Assembly (NCBI RefSeq): GCF_004117055.1
Contig: NZ_CP026363.1
Location: 4,363,001 to 4,427,000, forward strand
DNA length: 64,000 nucleotides
Direction: 5' to 3'
Source: Brevibacillus agri
GTDB lineage: Bacteria > Bacillota > Bacilli > Brevibacillales > Brevibacillaceae
The notes below the pieces were generated by a model. The model saw only the letters and a list, made by a program, of their open reading frames with translations, searched no databases and was not told where the DNA came from. Numbering within the stretch: the first letter of the stretch is position 1; the number at the start of each line of letters is the position of its first letter. The position numbers and the translations under genes were made by a program. Positions 44,984-53,787 of the stretch are shown here, piece by piece.

Positions 44984-45466
44984 ATGGCAACTGACAGACC
45001 ACAATATCCTGGCACTAACACGGATATGAAGCCAGGAGACGTATTGTACTCGAAAAAAAGCTTTTCGACTTTTTTTGTTGGGCACGTGGCAATTGTAGGA
45101 CCGGACTACGATATCATTCACGTTCATCCGGACGGACCTGGATTAGTTGACGATATTGATGGCTATGTTTCTCTATTTAAGCCCGGCGATAAGATCCAGG
45201 TTCTCCGTCCCAGGAGTGGAGCTTCCAAAGCTGCTAAATGGGCAATCAACCATATTGATGACGTAAAGAAATACTATTTTAATATGGACTTGGATAATAT
45301 CGAGCTTAGTTATTGTTCTAAGTTCATCTGGCACGCATTTTACTATGGTTCTAATCTCGACATTACTGGCAGAGGTCTTACTGATCGCAGTAGAGCAACC
45401 CATATTTATCCAAGCGATGTTCGAGATTCAGAGGACTTTGCATCAGTAGGAACTATCAAACGTTAA
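44984..45466 (+). CDS. YiiX-like permuted NlpC/P60 protein
   Basis: 160 residues without signal peptide. MKPGDVLYSKK and the histidine of FVGHVAIVG come first and the cysteine of SYCSKFIWHAFYYG comes later, the reversed order seen in permuted papain-fold (YiiX/YebB) proteins. Probably a cysteine hydrolase or amidase; substrate unknown. TAGGAGG precedes the ATG at 44984. Lies in the AT-rich island, followed by its own terminator. Confidence 0.78.
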   Translation: MATDRPQYPGTNTDMKPGDVLYSKKSFSTFFVGHVAIVGPDYDIIHVHPDGPGLVDDIDGYVSLFKPGDKIQVLRPRSGASKAAKWAINHIDDVKKYYFNMDLDNIELSYCSKFIWHAFYYGSNLDITGRGLTDRSRATHIYPSDVRDSEDFASVGTIKR

Positions 45467-45480
45467 GAAGAAGGTCAAAT

Positions 45481-45506
45481 AAAACCTCGCATTAGCGGGG
45501 TTTTAT
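45481..45506 (+). terminator. Terminator after the YiiX-like gene
   Basis: AAAACCTCGC and GCGGGGTTTT form a stem with an ATTA loop, followed by ATT. Confidence 0.85.
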
Positions 45507-45655
45507 TCCTTGCACAGATTTCCCAACTCTGTAATTTATACCCCAAACGAAGAGAAAAATCCTCTTTTTACCATCTAACAAAAAATGTATTGATTTGTTA
45601 AAATAAGTTGCTTTTTACCTTGTTCATTTACCTATAAGATGGGATGGTGAGAAGC

Positions 45656-45994
45656 ATGAATGATGAACTACTAAAAGAAGAGTGTAGGAGAGTTATAAAA
45701 AGGATTGCTTGGCGGTTACAGTATCAAGCAAAGAAGATTTCCGCCCGAGAGCTTCCGATCATAGAAAATATATGTGGGCAGAATCAAATATTTTCTGTAG
45801 ATTCTAAGTTGTATGTAGAAGAAATGTTGAATTCCCTTCCATCTAAAGCAAGATTCATTATCGAGCAAGTAGTTATCAATGGGGTTCCAGAAGAAATAGT
45901 AGCAAAGCATTTAGGTATATCCCAACAAGGCGTAAATAAATACAAACGGAAATATTTAGGGTTGCTTCGGAAAAAAATAGAATCTGACTCTTGA
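45656..45994 (+). CDS. Sigma-region-4-like DNA-binding protein
   Basis: About 112 residues. The second half has a sigma-70 region 4 pattern: LNSLPSKARFIIEQVVINGV then VAKHLGISQQGVNKYKRKYL. The first half is helical without a clear region 2, so it may be an incomplete or helper sigma factor such as RsoA, or a phage-type regulator. ATG at 45656 after GGTGAG; 45644 (GTG) is an alternative. Its stop lies exactly where the IS200/IS605-type right end begins, so the last residues may be altered by that insertion. Confidence 0.6.
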   Translation: MNDELLKEECRRVIKRIAWRLQYQAKKISARELPIIENICGQNQIFSVDSKLYVEEMLNSLPSKARFIIEQVVINGVPEEIVAKHLGISQQGVNKYKRKYLGLLRKKIESDS

Positions 45995-46200
45995 GACTCC
46001 CACGGCTAAAGACGCAAGCCTTCCACTTTACGGTGTACGGGTGGGATTCTTGAATGACTAAGCGTTCGCAGTCCATTTCTGTTTTGAACAGCCTTCAAGA
46101 TGAGGACATCTCATTGCCCCTCCTAAGACAGTGCATATAGCATCTTAGGCTGATTGACTGTTACCATCAATCACAGGTGCATATCGAATGTTCATAGCAC
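45986..46200 (-). ncRNA. Right end / guide-RNA (omega RNA) scaffold of a TnpB element
   Basis: Downstream of the tnpB stop the minus strand continues about 150 bases and ends GCCGTGGGAGTCTCAAGA, with a preceding hairpin CCCACCCGTAC..GTGGGA-like and CTTTAGCCGTGGGAG motif typical of IS605/IS1341 right ends. In such elements this stretch, plus the tnpB 3' end, is the omega RNA scaffold whose guide is the flanking DNA. Here that flank is the sigma-like gene's 3' end. Assignment by pattern only. Confidence 0.55.
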
Positions 46201-46430
46201 CGACTAAATCACGATGTTTTTCGAATCCACATTTGCATTTATACTTACGGTCTTGTGCCTTATTCTTCTCAGAGCATTTAGGGCATGTCTGACTTGTGTA
46301 TGCAGGATTCACATGCTCAACTCTAATACCAACTAAGCTTTATATTCAATGAACTGAGACAGGCGATAAAATGACCAAGTATGCAGATTCTTTTCGTTTT
46401 TACGGCTTGTTCTTGCCGTCTTTTGATAGG
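46145..46430 (-). pseudogene. C-terminal remnant of a TnpB (IS200/IS605) gene
   Basis: Reads RKNEKNLHTWSFYRLSQFIE, loses a few bases near 46340 (frame change), then LVGIRVEHVNPAYTSQTCPK, the zinc ribbon CPKC...CKCG, and the third RuvC motif HRDLVGAMNIRY, ending at a TAA (46147-46145). About 95 of some 370-400 residues remain; the N-terminus and first two RuvC acids are gone. Joined at 46430-46438 to a ligase gene fragment. Confidence 0.85.
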
Positions 46431-46438
46431 GGTGAATG

Positions 46439-46532
46439 GCCGGAAGCGGCGAAAATCGCTTTCACCAGCGCCATGTGGTTTTGGCATAGAAAGCCGACCT
46501 TTTTGCCGCGGGCAAGCCCGTATTTCTCTCTG
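46439..46532 (-). pseudogene. 5'-side fragment of the second AMP-ligase copy
   Basis: 94 bases nearly the same as 47784-47876 in the main copy (AREKYGLARGKK to IFAASG region). It keeps four A where the main copy has three, so it preserves the reading frame VGFLCQNHMALV that the main copy has lost. Confidence 0.85.
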
Positions 46533-46553
46533 CATGCGGATGTGTCGTTGTCT

Positions 46554-48106
46554 TTATAAAAGCTGCTTCCGGTCGGGCTTGCCCAGGTCGGTGTAGGCGA
46601 TGCTGTCAACGAACACAATCTCTTTTGGCAACTGATACCTGGCGACTCGCGGGCGCAGCCAGTCCAGCACAGCTTCCTCGGTCAGCCCGGCATAGCTCGC
46701 AGGCTGCACGAACGCTTTCAGCCTTTGCCCAAACGCTTCGTCGGGAATGCCCACCACAGCCGCGTCCTCTACGCCCGGATGCTCGGCCAAAATGCGCTCC
46801 AGCTCGATCGGATACACATTTTCTCCGCCGGATACGACCATGTCGTCTGTCCTTCCGCATAAAAAATAATACCCGCGCTCATCCCGATAGCCCAGATCCC
46901 CTGTCTCGACCCATCCGGTCCGGGTGGAAAAAAGCGCTCTCCGCCTTCGCACGCAAAGCTGCCCGATCTCGCCTGCCGCGAGCTTTTGCCTGTCCCTTCC
47001 CCGTACGTGCAAGCCGACACCGCCAATTTTTTTGCCAATCGTGTGCGGTGCAGCCGCCAGGTCTTGCGGAGTTGCGACGGCACAAAGGCCCGCTTCGGAA
47101 GTGCCGTACAGGTTGAACAAGACCGCTCCCAATTGGCCGGACACTTCGGCGGCAAGTGCGGGCGTTAGCGGCGCGCCGCCAGAAGCGATGCAAGCGAGAG
47201 ACTGCAAGGCGCTCGCGTTGTGCCGCAGCATTTTTCTCAGCATGAGCGGAACGACCGTCACGGCGTCGACCTTGTGCTTTTCGATCAGCGCACAGGCGTT
47301 GGCGGCGTCGAAGCCGGGCGTTATCACGACTTTTTTGCCCAGCGCAAGGAACAAGAGCAAGATCGCCAGCCCGTATCCGTGGCAGATGGGCGTAGCCACA
47401 TAGGCAGTATGGCAGCGCAGCAGCCGAAGCCGCGTCAGCAGCGCCAAAAACGGCGGCAAATAGTGGAACAGCGACGGCTTGTGCGCGACTTTTTTCGGCT
47501 GCCCCGTCGTCCCTCCTGTCAACAGCATGATGTGCCCGGCAGATGCCCGCTTTGGCGATTTTGGGGTGGCGGCAGCCGTTTCATGCCACTCGTGCAGCAG
47601 CCGATTGATGGCGGGCAACTGGTCGTAGTAGCTGTGCAGCCGCACGGTCCTGTGCGCCGCCTGCTCAATGCGGGCCGTCCCGTTGGCGTCGTGGACGAGC
47701 AGGTCGAGCTTCGTCTCGTCCAGCAGTTGCGCGAGCTGCCTTGCGCTCATCTCCGGATTGAGCAAATAAATGTCGCACCCCGTGCCGGAAGCGGCGAAAA
47801 TCGCTTTCACCAGCGCCATGTGGTTTGGCATAGAAAGCCGACCTTTTTGCCGCGGGCAAGCCCGTATTTCTCCCTGAACGCCCAGGCGAGGCGTTCGGAG
47901 TCGCACCACAACTGCCGAAAGCTGACGGCTTCCCGTTCGTCGGCCAGGGCGATCTTTTGGCCGTACGTGCGCTGCGCGACCTGCAACAGCGTCATCAGGT
48001 TGGTTCCGTATCGGCAGATGGCGGCGAGCAGCCTGCCGATTCCTGCTGGCGTCAACAGCTTCATTTTGTACAGCGTCGCAAGCAAAAACACGATCCGCAC
48101 CGTCAT
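46554..48106 (-). pseudogene. Acyl-CoA-synthetase-like AMP-ligase, frameshifted
   Basis: Start ATG at 48106 overlaps the SDR stop by four bases. The first part (to VGFLCQ) is in one frame; a missing A in the run at about 47825 shifts it, and the rest follows in another frame: the AMP-binding loop MLLTGGTTGQPKKV, FNLYGTSEAG, TGDLGYRDERGYYFLCGRTDD and the C-terminal Lys of LGKPDRKQLL. All ANL-family motifs (fatty-acid or aryl-acid activation) are otherwise intact. A one-base loss means no full-length product unless the frame slips. Partner of the SDR and formerly of the CoxG-like gene. Confidence 0.85.
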
Positions 48107-48951
48107 CCCCCCTTTTTTCGCAGCCAGCGCGGAGTGAGGCGCTCCAACAGTCCTCTGCCCAACACCGAGGCCAGCTCCCCGAACAAAAGCCACCACGGCC
48201 GCCAGCTTTTTCGTCTCGTGCACATGGATTTGGCGATGACCCGGGCGGCGTGCTCCGCGCTCATGGCGGGCATGCTGCGGTAGGCGGCAGTCGGCGCGAT
48301 CATCGGCGTTTTTACCAGCGGAAAATAAATCGCAGTCGTGGCGATTCCTCGCGCGTTCCACTCCGGTGCCGCCGAGCGAAACCAAGTGTCAAAAGCTGCC
48401 TTCGAAGCTTGGTACGCCGCCCAGTACGGCAGCGGAACTAGCGACGTGTTGATCGTCGAGATATGGATGATTTGTCCGTTGCTTCGGGCAAGCTGCGGCA
48501 GAAGAGACAGCAGCAGCCTGACCGGGGCGAAGTAATTGATCGCCATCGTCCGCGTAAAATCGTGGTGGCGGTCGAGCGAGTCCATGATCGAACGCCTGAT
48601 GGACAAGCCCGCGTTGCTGACCACGATATTTATCGTGTCAGCCTGCTCGCACACCCAGGCGAGAAACGACTCCAGTTCAAGCGGCTCGCGCAAATCCGCC
48701 CCGAAAACGCTGACTGCAGCCGTTCCGTGCTGCTCGATTTCCCGCTTGAGCTGGCGAAGCTTTTCCTCTCTTCTCGCCACCAGCAGCAACTGCACCTCGC
48801 AACGCCCCAACAAATATGCGAGCTGCTCGCCAATCCCGGAGCTTGCCCCTGTAATGAGGATCGTCTTGCCTGCAAGCGAGCGTGCCAGCCTTTTTTCGTC
48901 CAGGACGGCTGGCCAAAACAGCAGTTTTTCCAAAAGACTGTACGTATGCAT
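48103..48951 (-). CDS. Short-chain dehydrogenase/reductase
   Basis: 282 residues with a leading 20-residue stretch, then the Rossmann motif TGASSGIGEQ, NAGLS, the catalytic Ser of IIHISTIN and Tyr-x3-Lys in YQASKAAF. C-terminal amphipathic or hydrophobic tail, so membrane-associated, as in the fatty-acyl/sterol-type SDRs. ATG at 48951 with AAGGG nine bases upstream; 48957 is an alternative. Coupled to the ligase gene (ATGA overlap), suggesting an acid-activation and reduction pathway. Confidence 0.87.
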   Translation of the reverse strand: MHTYSLLEKLLFWPAVLDEKRLARSLAGKTILITGASSGIGEQLAYLLGRCEVQLLLVARREEKLRQLKREIEQHGTAAVSVFGADLREPLELESFLAWVCEQADTINIVVSNAGLSIRRSIMDSLDRHHDFTRTMAINYFAPVRLLLSLLPQLARSNGQIIHISTINTSLVPLPYWAAYQASKAAFDTWFRSAAPEWNARGIATTAIYFPLVKTPMIAPTAAYRSMPAMSAEHAARVIAKSMCTRRKSWRPWWLLFGELASVLGRGLLERLTPRWLRKKGG

Positions 48952-49023
48952 CGGCATGACCCTTTTTTGGCAAGTAGTAGATTTCTCCTTATTTTCCTCG
49001 ACTCTGCCCCGGGAAACAAGAAC

Positions 49024-49326
49024 ATGCAAACCTATGACCTGAACAACCATTTGGAGTCGGCACCTAAGCACATCGGGGCGCTGATGGGATTTGAGCGGAC
49101 AAAAGTCTTGCAGTTGCAGTTGCGCGCCGGAGCGTTCGTCCCGGAACACGATACGGATGCAGACGTGCTCATTATCGTGCAAAAGGGCACAGCCGTGTTC
49201 GACTTTTCCGGCAAACAGGTGGAGCTGACTCCGCAGACGCTTTTGCACATGCTCCCTCTGGAAAAGCATAGCGTGCGCGCTCTGGACGAAGATGTAGAGA
49301 TGGTAGTCATCCGGATTGAACGCTAG
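49024..49326 (+). CDS. Small cupin protein
   Basis: 100 residues, single cupin: the first motif FVPEHDTDADVLIIVQKGTA lacks the usual second His (EHDTDAD instead of xHxH), the second motif has LHMLPLEKHSVRAL. Some metal ligands thus seem missing, so it may be a sensor or binding protein, not an enzyme. Ribosome site weak (GGGAAAC). Divergent from the SDR-ligase operon with 70 bases between. Confidence 0.8.
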   Translation: MQTYDLNNHLESAPKHIGALMGFERTKVLQLQLRAGAFVPEHDTDADVLIIVQKGTAVFDFSGKQVELTPQTLLHMLPLEKHSVRALDEDVEMVVIRIER

Positions 49327-49582
49327 TCATAAAAGCGCCATGCCAGCGGCGGAGCTTGCCGCAACCCGTGTAAGTTCCACCCGCCGCCAAGCCACGCCTG
49401 GACGAAGCCGGTCTCGTGTTTCTGCGATACCGGCTTTCCATCGTACATTCCCTCTCGCTTTTTCTCCTTGCCCACTCTCCCCGCCTGCGAAAAAGGCGCG
49501 AAAACAAGAAACCGAACCTCTCCCTCAATCGTCTCTCTATTACTATACAAAATCTGACAATGAGATCGAGGTGCAGGCAATC

Positions 49583-52500
49583 ATGGAATCTATCTCTATC
49601 GTCCTTTACCGTCCCGAGCTGGCCGCGGCCGTCGCGGACATGTGGAACGCCAGTCGGGACAGTTGGGGAGGCGGAAATTCAATCACGACAGCGGAACAGA
49701 TCAGACAGGAGGAAGCTCACTCCGATGCGCTCGCTGTCTACCTGGCGATGGACGGCGAAACCGTCGTGGGCTATTGCAGCCTCGCCGAGTACCGCGAAGA
49801 TACCGGCGCCCTCTACATCCCCCTGCTCAACGTCCGGCCGGAATACCATGGCAAAAAGGTAGGACGCATGCTGCTTGCCCGCGCACTGGACAAGACCGTC
49901 GAACTCGGCTGGCCGCGGCTTGATCTCTACACATGGGCGGGCAACACGAAGGCTGTCCCCCTGTATAAAAAGTTCGGTTTTTTCTGGGAAGACCGCGACG
50001 ATAGCACGCATTTGATGAACATGATGCCCACTGTGCTGCGGACGGAAGCCATCGCGCACTACTTCGAGGAACTCGACTGGTATCGGGACTCTGCCCGGGA
50101 GATTGTGGTCGAGCCGGACGGTCGGAAAGAAAACGGCTTCGACTACTTCACCTACTCCTGGACGAAAGGCGAAAAAAGCCTGCGCGTAGAGTTTGAACGG
50201 CGCGGGCGCGGCATGCGGCTGATCGAAACGGAAGATTACTTGCTCGCTGCCGAGGTGGAGCAACTGGAGCTGGTCTTCGGTCGCACGTACCAGATTCACT
50301 ATCGGATCGTCAACAAATCAGGCAAGCCGTTGCAGCTATCTTTGACAGGAGAGTCTGACGAAAACATTCGCTTTGACTATCGCCAAGAACTGGAAGTGAC
50401 GGGCGAGACGACGCTGTCCGCCAGCTTTTTTGTCGGAGAGATTACAGAGGAGCAAAGCGTCTGGCGCACGCATCCGCGAGTCTGCACACACGTCCTGATT
50501 AACGGCAGGCGCGCCTTGTTCCAGGTCGGAATCTTGCCCAAGTTTCCCGCTTCCCTCTCCCTTCACGTCCCCGGCTTGTCCTATCCTGGACAGACCGCAC
50601 CGTTTTATCTCGATGTGGAAAACAACTTTGCCGAAGAAGCGCAGTTTTCGTTCACGCTTCCGGAAGCGCCGTTTTTACGCTTCCATGAACAGCAATTCAC
50701 GCTGACGCTGGCAGGCAAGGAGCGCACCTCGCTGCCGCTTGCGGCCGATTTGCTGCAACACGGCTTTTACGAAGCGGACGTTCGTGTACAGGCGCAGCTT
50801 GCAGACGGCAGTACAGTCTCGTTTGTGAAAAAGCTCGGGGCTGCCTTCACTGGCCTTGGCGCCATGCTCGCGGGCGAGACGGAACAAACCTGGCAAGTGC
50901 ACCACGGCCGCCACTCGCTGTTTTTGACCAAGGACGACAACGAGCTGACCATCGTCGGCGCAAATGGCGGCGAACCGAGCTACATCGCCTATCCGAAGCT
51001 TGGCAAGCCGTATTCCAGCGAGTTTTCCAAAAAGCGCGCCGAGCAGGTCGAGTTTGTCGCGGAAAAAGGAGCGATCGGGATTCACGCCACGTATCACTCC
51101 GGCAGTTACCCCGGACTTGTCCTGGTGGAAAAGACGCTGCTGTTCGGAGACGGCTCCGTCGAACACTTGCTGGAACTGGAAAACCGCTCTGCCGAAAAAA
51201 TGGCGGCGGAGCTGTGGCTGATCCAAGGCTTTTCCCATACGCTGCACCGCCCCGTTTTGCCGTATCAAGGCCGCTATGTCGAAGTGCCTTCCTCCTACGG
51301 CAGCGATTTGGACTACTGGGACGGCAAGCTCGTCAGCGAAAACTGGCTGTTTTCGCGGGAGGAAGCAGTTCCGTGGGGCATGTGCTGGCCGAAGGAGTAC
51401 CGGATTGACTTCCAGGTCCGGCAGCTCACGCTGGAGACGTGCCTTGGCAGCCTGGAGCCGCACGACAAAAAGAAGTTCGGCCCGATCCACATGACGCACG
51501 GTGCGTATGCGGACTGGAAAGACTTCCGCGCCTTTGCGCAAAAAGAAGCTTTGCCATCAGCAAACTTGTCCCTGACGCCACATCTGGAGCTTGTCGCCAA
51601 CGATCACAACCCGTTTGTCGCAGGAAAAGAAGTGCAGGTACAGGTCAAAGAATACAAACAGCAATATTTGGAGGGCGAGCTGACTGCCTCGCTGCAAAGC
51701 GCGCCTGCCGGAAAACAGGCCCACCGCTACACGGAAGAGGCGGAAGCGACAGAATCGCGCTTTTCGCTCGCTGCGCCGACAGGCTCGCCTGACCTCGTGC
51801 GCGTAGACGGACGCTTCGCCACCCACGACGCTCGCTTGCAGAGCGCGATCTTCCCCATCGGACAAGGCGAGATTGCCCAGGAGACGACCGAGGAAGCGGG
51901 ACAACAGGTGTACGTCGCGGACAACGGCTTTATCCGCATCAAAGCCGCCCCGGACTTCGCTCCGGCGCTCTATTCGCTCACCGCCGGAGGGCAGGAGTGG
52001 CTGGCCAGCTCCTTCCCCGAGCGCCAGCCGAAGTCGTGGTGGAATCCGTGGACAGGCGGCATCAGCAACCACGTCGAGGAGCTGAGTGCGTTTTCGCTGG
52101 TCAAGGAAGAGCGGTCCGCTTGCTTCGCCCAACTGACCGACAACAAGCAAAACGTCTGGCAAGGGATCAAACTGAGCTACCACGTAAAAAAGCAGGAAAA
52201 ATATCGAGGCCTCACCTGCCATCAATATTTCCTGCTCATGCCTGGCGTCCCGCTGCTCTGCCATACGGTTGAAATCGTGCAAAAGACCGGAACGTACTTC
52301 GCAGGCAAAGGCTGGAGGACGGAAATCTTTTTGCAAACGGAAACGGCGGCAGACGCGGTGTGGCTGAAAACGGCAGGAAAACATGGCGAGGAGCTGGACT
52401 ACAAGCTGGGCCAAGGGGAACTGTTCGCCTACGAAGCGTCAGACTATACGTTTGGCAGCGCCGCGTGCAAGCAAAAGCTGCAGATCATCACAGACCTGGA

Positions 52501-52702
52501 GGCGGCAGACATGGATGTCTACGCCAACAAAGAAATCGCCCTGACCTCGCTCTCGCGCGAGCTGAACCTGCCGCACGACCGCATAGCCTTTACCGCCCCT
52601 GTCTTTTTCCTGTTTGCGGACGAGCCGCTGCCAGCCGATTCGCTGTCGGCCTTGCGCGCCATCCGGTTTGCCAGCGAAACCGAAGGGAGGATTTCACGAT
52701 GA
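49583..52702 (+). CDS. Large two-part protein: GNAT acetyltransferase plus unknown beta-rich region
   Basis: 1039 residues, no signal peptide. Residues 1-about 150 form a GNAT domain: LLNVRPEYHGKKVGRMLLAR is the acetyl-CoA pyrophosphate loop and NTKAVPLYKKFGF the family's end motif. The other 890 residues are rich in beta-strand patterns and aromatic/Trp motifs (SWWNPWTGGI, FGPIHMTHGAYADW), reminiscent of carbohydrate-active or galactose-mutarotase-like folds, but I cannot name a family. The ATG at 49583 (GAGG upstream) is where the domain begins; an extension to 49316 is non-protein-like. Stop overlaps the amidohydrolase start. Confidence 0.85.
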   Translation: MESISIVLYRPELAAAVADMWNASRDSWGGGNSITTAEQIRQEEAHSDALAVYLAMDGETVVGYCSLAEYREDTGALYIPLLNVRPEYHGKKVGRMLLARALDKTVELGWPRLDLYTWAGNTKAVPLYKKFGFFWEDRDDSTHLMNMMPTVLRTEAIAHYFEELDWYRDSAREIVVEPDGRKENGFDYFTYSWTKGEKSLRVEFERRGRGMRLIETEDYLLAAEVEQLELVFGRTYQIHYRIVNKSGKPLQLSLTGESDENIRFDYRQELEVTGETTLSASFFVGEITEEQSVWRTHPRVCTHVLINGRRALFQVGILPKFPASLSLHVPGLSYPGQTAPFYLDVENNFAEEAQFSFTLPEAPFLRFHEQQFTLTLAGKERTSLPLAADLLQHGFYEADVRVQAQLADGSTVSFVKKLGAAFTGLGAMLAGETEQTWQVHHGRHSLFLTKDDNELTIVGANGGEPSYIAYPKLGKPYSSEFSKKRAEQVEFVAEKGAIGIHATYHSGSYPGLVLVEKTLLFGDGSVEHLLELENRSAEKMAAELWLIQGFSHTLHRPVLPYQGRYVEVPSSYGSDLDYWDGKLVSENWLFSREEAVPWGMCWPKEYRIDFQVRQLTLETCLGSLEPHDKKKFGPIHMTHGAYADWKDFRAFAQKEALPSANLSLTPHLELVANDHNPFVAGKEVQVQVKEYKQQYLEGELTASLQSAPAGKQAHRYTEEAEATESRFSLAAPTGSPDLVRVDGRFATHDARLQSAIFPIGQGEIAQETTEEAGQQVYVADNGFIRIKAAPDFAPALYSLTAGGQEWLASSFPERQPKSWWNPWTGGISNHVEELSAFSLVKEERSACFAQLTDNKQNVWQGIKLSYHVKKQEKYRGLTCHQYFLLMPGVPLLCHTVEIVQKTGTYFAGKGWRTEIFLQTETAADAVWLKTAGKHGEELDYKLGQGELFAYEASDYTFGSAACKQKLQIITDLEAADMDVYANKEIALTSLSRELNLPHDRIAFTAPVFFLFADEPLPADSLSALRAIRFASETEGRISR

Positions 52703-53556
52703 AAATTATTGATGCCCACATGCATCTGTCCCACATCGAAGAATTCAAGCGCACAGCGGCCGAAAAGTCGTTCGTCGACTACTCCGTCCAGGGCATTTTG
52801 CAGGAATACGCGGAAAACGGCGTCGTGCTCGGCATCGGCATGGGCCTGACCGAGACGCAAAAGAACGGCTTTCCCGACCCGGAGGCGGCAACACCAATGG
52901 GCCTCGACCTGACAGACGAGCTGCCGCCACAGCTCGTCTACTGCCTCGGGATCAATCCGTACCATCTGGACGAGGCGGCAGTCGCCCGCCTGGAAGCCGA
53001 ACTGCAAAAGCCGCAGGCCGTCGGCTTGAAAATCTATTTGGGCTACTATCCATTCTACGCTTACGACAGCGTCTACGATCCGGTCTACGCGCTTGCGGCC
53101 AAATACGGGGTACCGGTTGTTTTTCATACGGGCGATACGTACTCGGAGCGCGGCCTGCTCAAATACTCCCACCCGCTCACGCTCGACGAAGTAGCCGTGA
53201 AGCATCGGGACGTGAACTTCTTGATGGCGCATTTCGGCGATCCTTGGGTGCTGGATGGCGCAGAAGTCGTGTACAAAAACCGCAACATGTTTGCCGACCT
53301 CTCCGGCCTGATGGTCGGTGACGCCGCCAACTGCCGCAGACTGGCCGAGTCGCCGCTGTTCTTCGCCCACCTGCGCCACGCGATCACCTACTGCGACCAT
53401 TACGAAAAGTTCCTGTTCGGCACCGACTGGCCGCTCGCGCCCGTGAAGTCGTACATCCAGTTCGTGCAGGAGCTGATCCCGGCGGAGTATCATGAGGATG
53501 TGTTTTATAAGACGGCGTTGAAGGTGTTTCCGAAAATCAGGACGATTGTTGAGTAA
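52699..53556 (+). CDS. Amidohydrolase-2 family (ACMSD-like) metal hydrolase
   Basis: 285 residues, TIM-barrel with the metal ligands of this family: HxH in IIDAHMHLS, His in VVFHTGD, His in LMAHFGDPW and Asp in LFGTDWPLAP. Such enzymes hydrolyse or decarboxylate small substrates. ATG overlaps the stop of the preceding large GNAT-fused gene (ATGA), with GGGAGG upstream, so the two products probably serve one pathway. Followed by a terminator at 53584-53637. Confidence 0.9.
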   Translation: MKIIDAHMHLSHIEEFKRTAAEKSFVDYSVQGILQEYAENGVVLGIGMGLTETQKNGFPDPEAATPMGLDLTDELPPQLVYCLGINPYHLDEAAVARLEAELQKPQAVGLKIYLGYYPFYAYDSVYDPVYALAAKYGVPVVFHTGDTYSERGLLKYSHPLTLDEVAVKHRDVNFLMAHFGDPWVLDGAEVVYKNRNMFADLSGLMVGDAANCRRLAESPLFFAHLRHAITYCDHYEKFLFGTDWPLAPVKSYIQFVQELIPAEYHEDVFYKTALKVFPKIRTIVE

Positions 53557-53583
53557 ACTGGAAGGTTGATAGTTGGAATAACT

Positions 53584-53637
53584 ACAAGCCCCATGCTGTG
53601 TCACGTGGCAGTTTGCCCGTGAGCCCGTGGGGTTTTT
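53584..53637 (+). terminator. Terminator after the amidohydrolase gene
   Basis: AAGCCCCA pairs with TGGGGTTTT; long internal sequence (about 35 bases) can fold into a second GCACG-like stem. T-run at the end. Confidence 0.6.
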
Positions 53638-53696
53638 ACTGTCAACTTGGCGGAAAAACGGTTTACATACTTCCATCCCGCACAGGTCGCCAAACA

Positions 53697-53737
53697 AAAA
53701 GAAAAACGCTTGGGATTGAACGGTTCCCTAAGCGTTT
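53697..53737 (-). terminator. Terminator after the binding-protein gene
   Basis: AACGCTTAGGG pairs imperfectly with CCCAAGCGTT on the minus strand, followed by TTTCTTTTT. Confidence 0.75.
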
Positions 53738-53787
53738 TCGTATTTTTAGCGCGTCTCTCCTGGCCTGTCTGTATTTTTTATAAGCGG

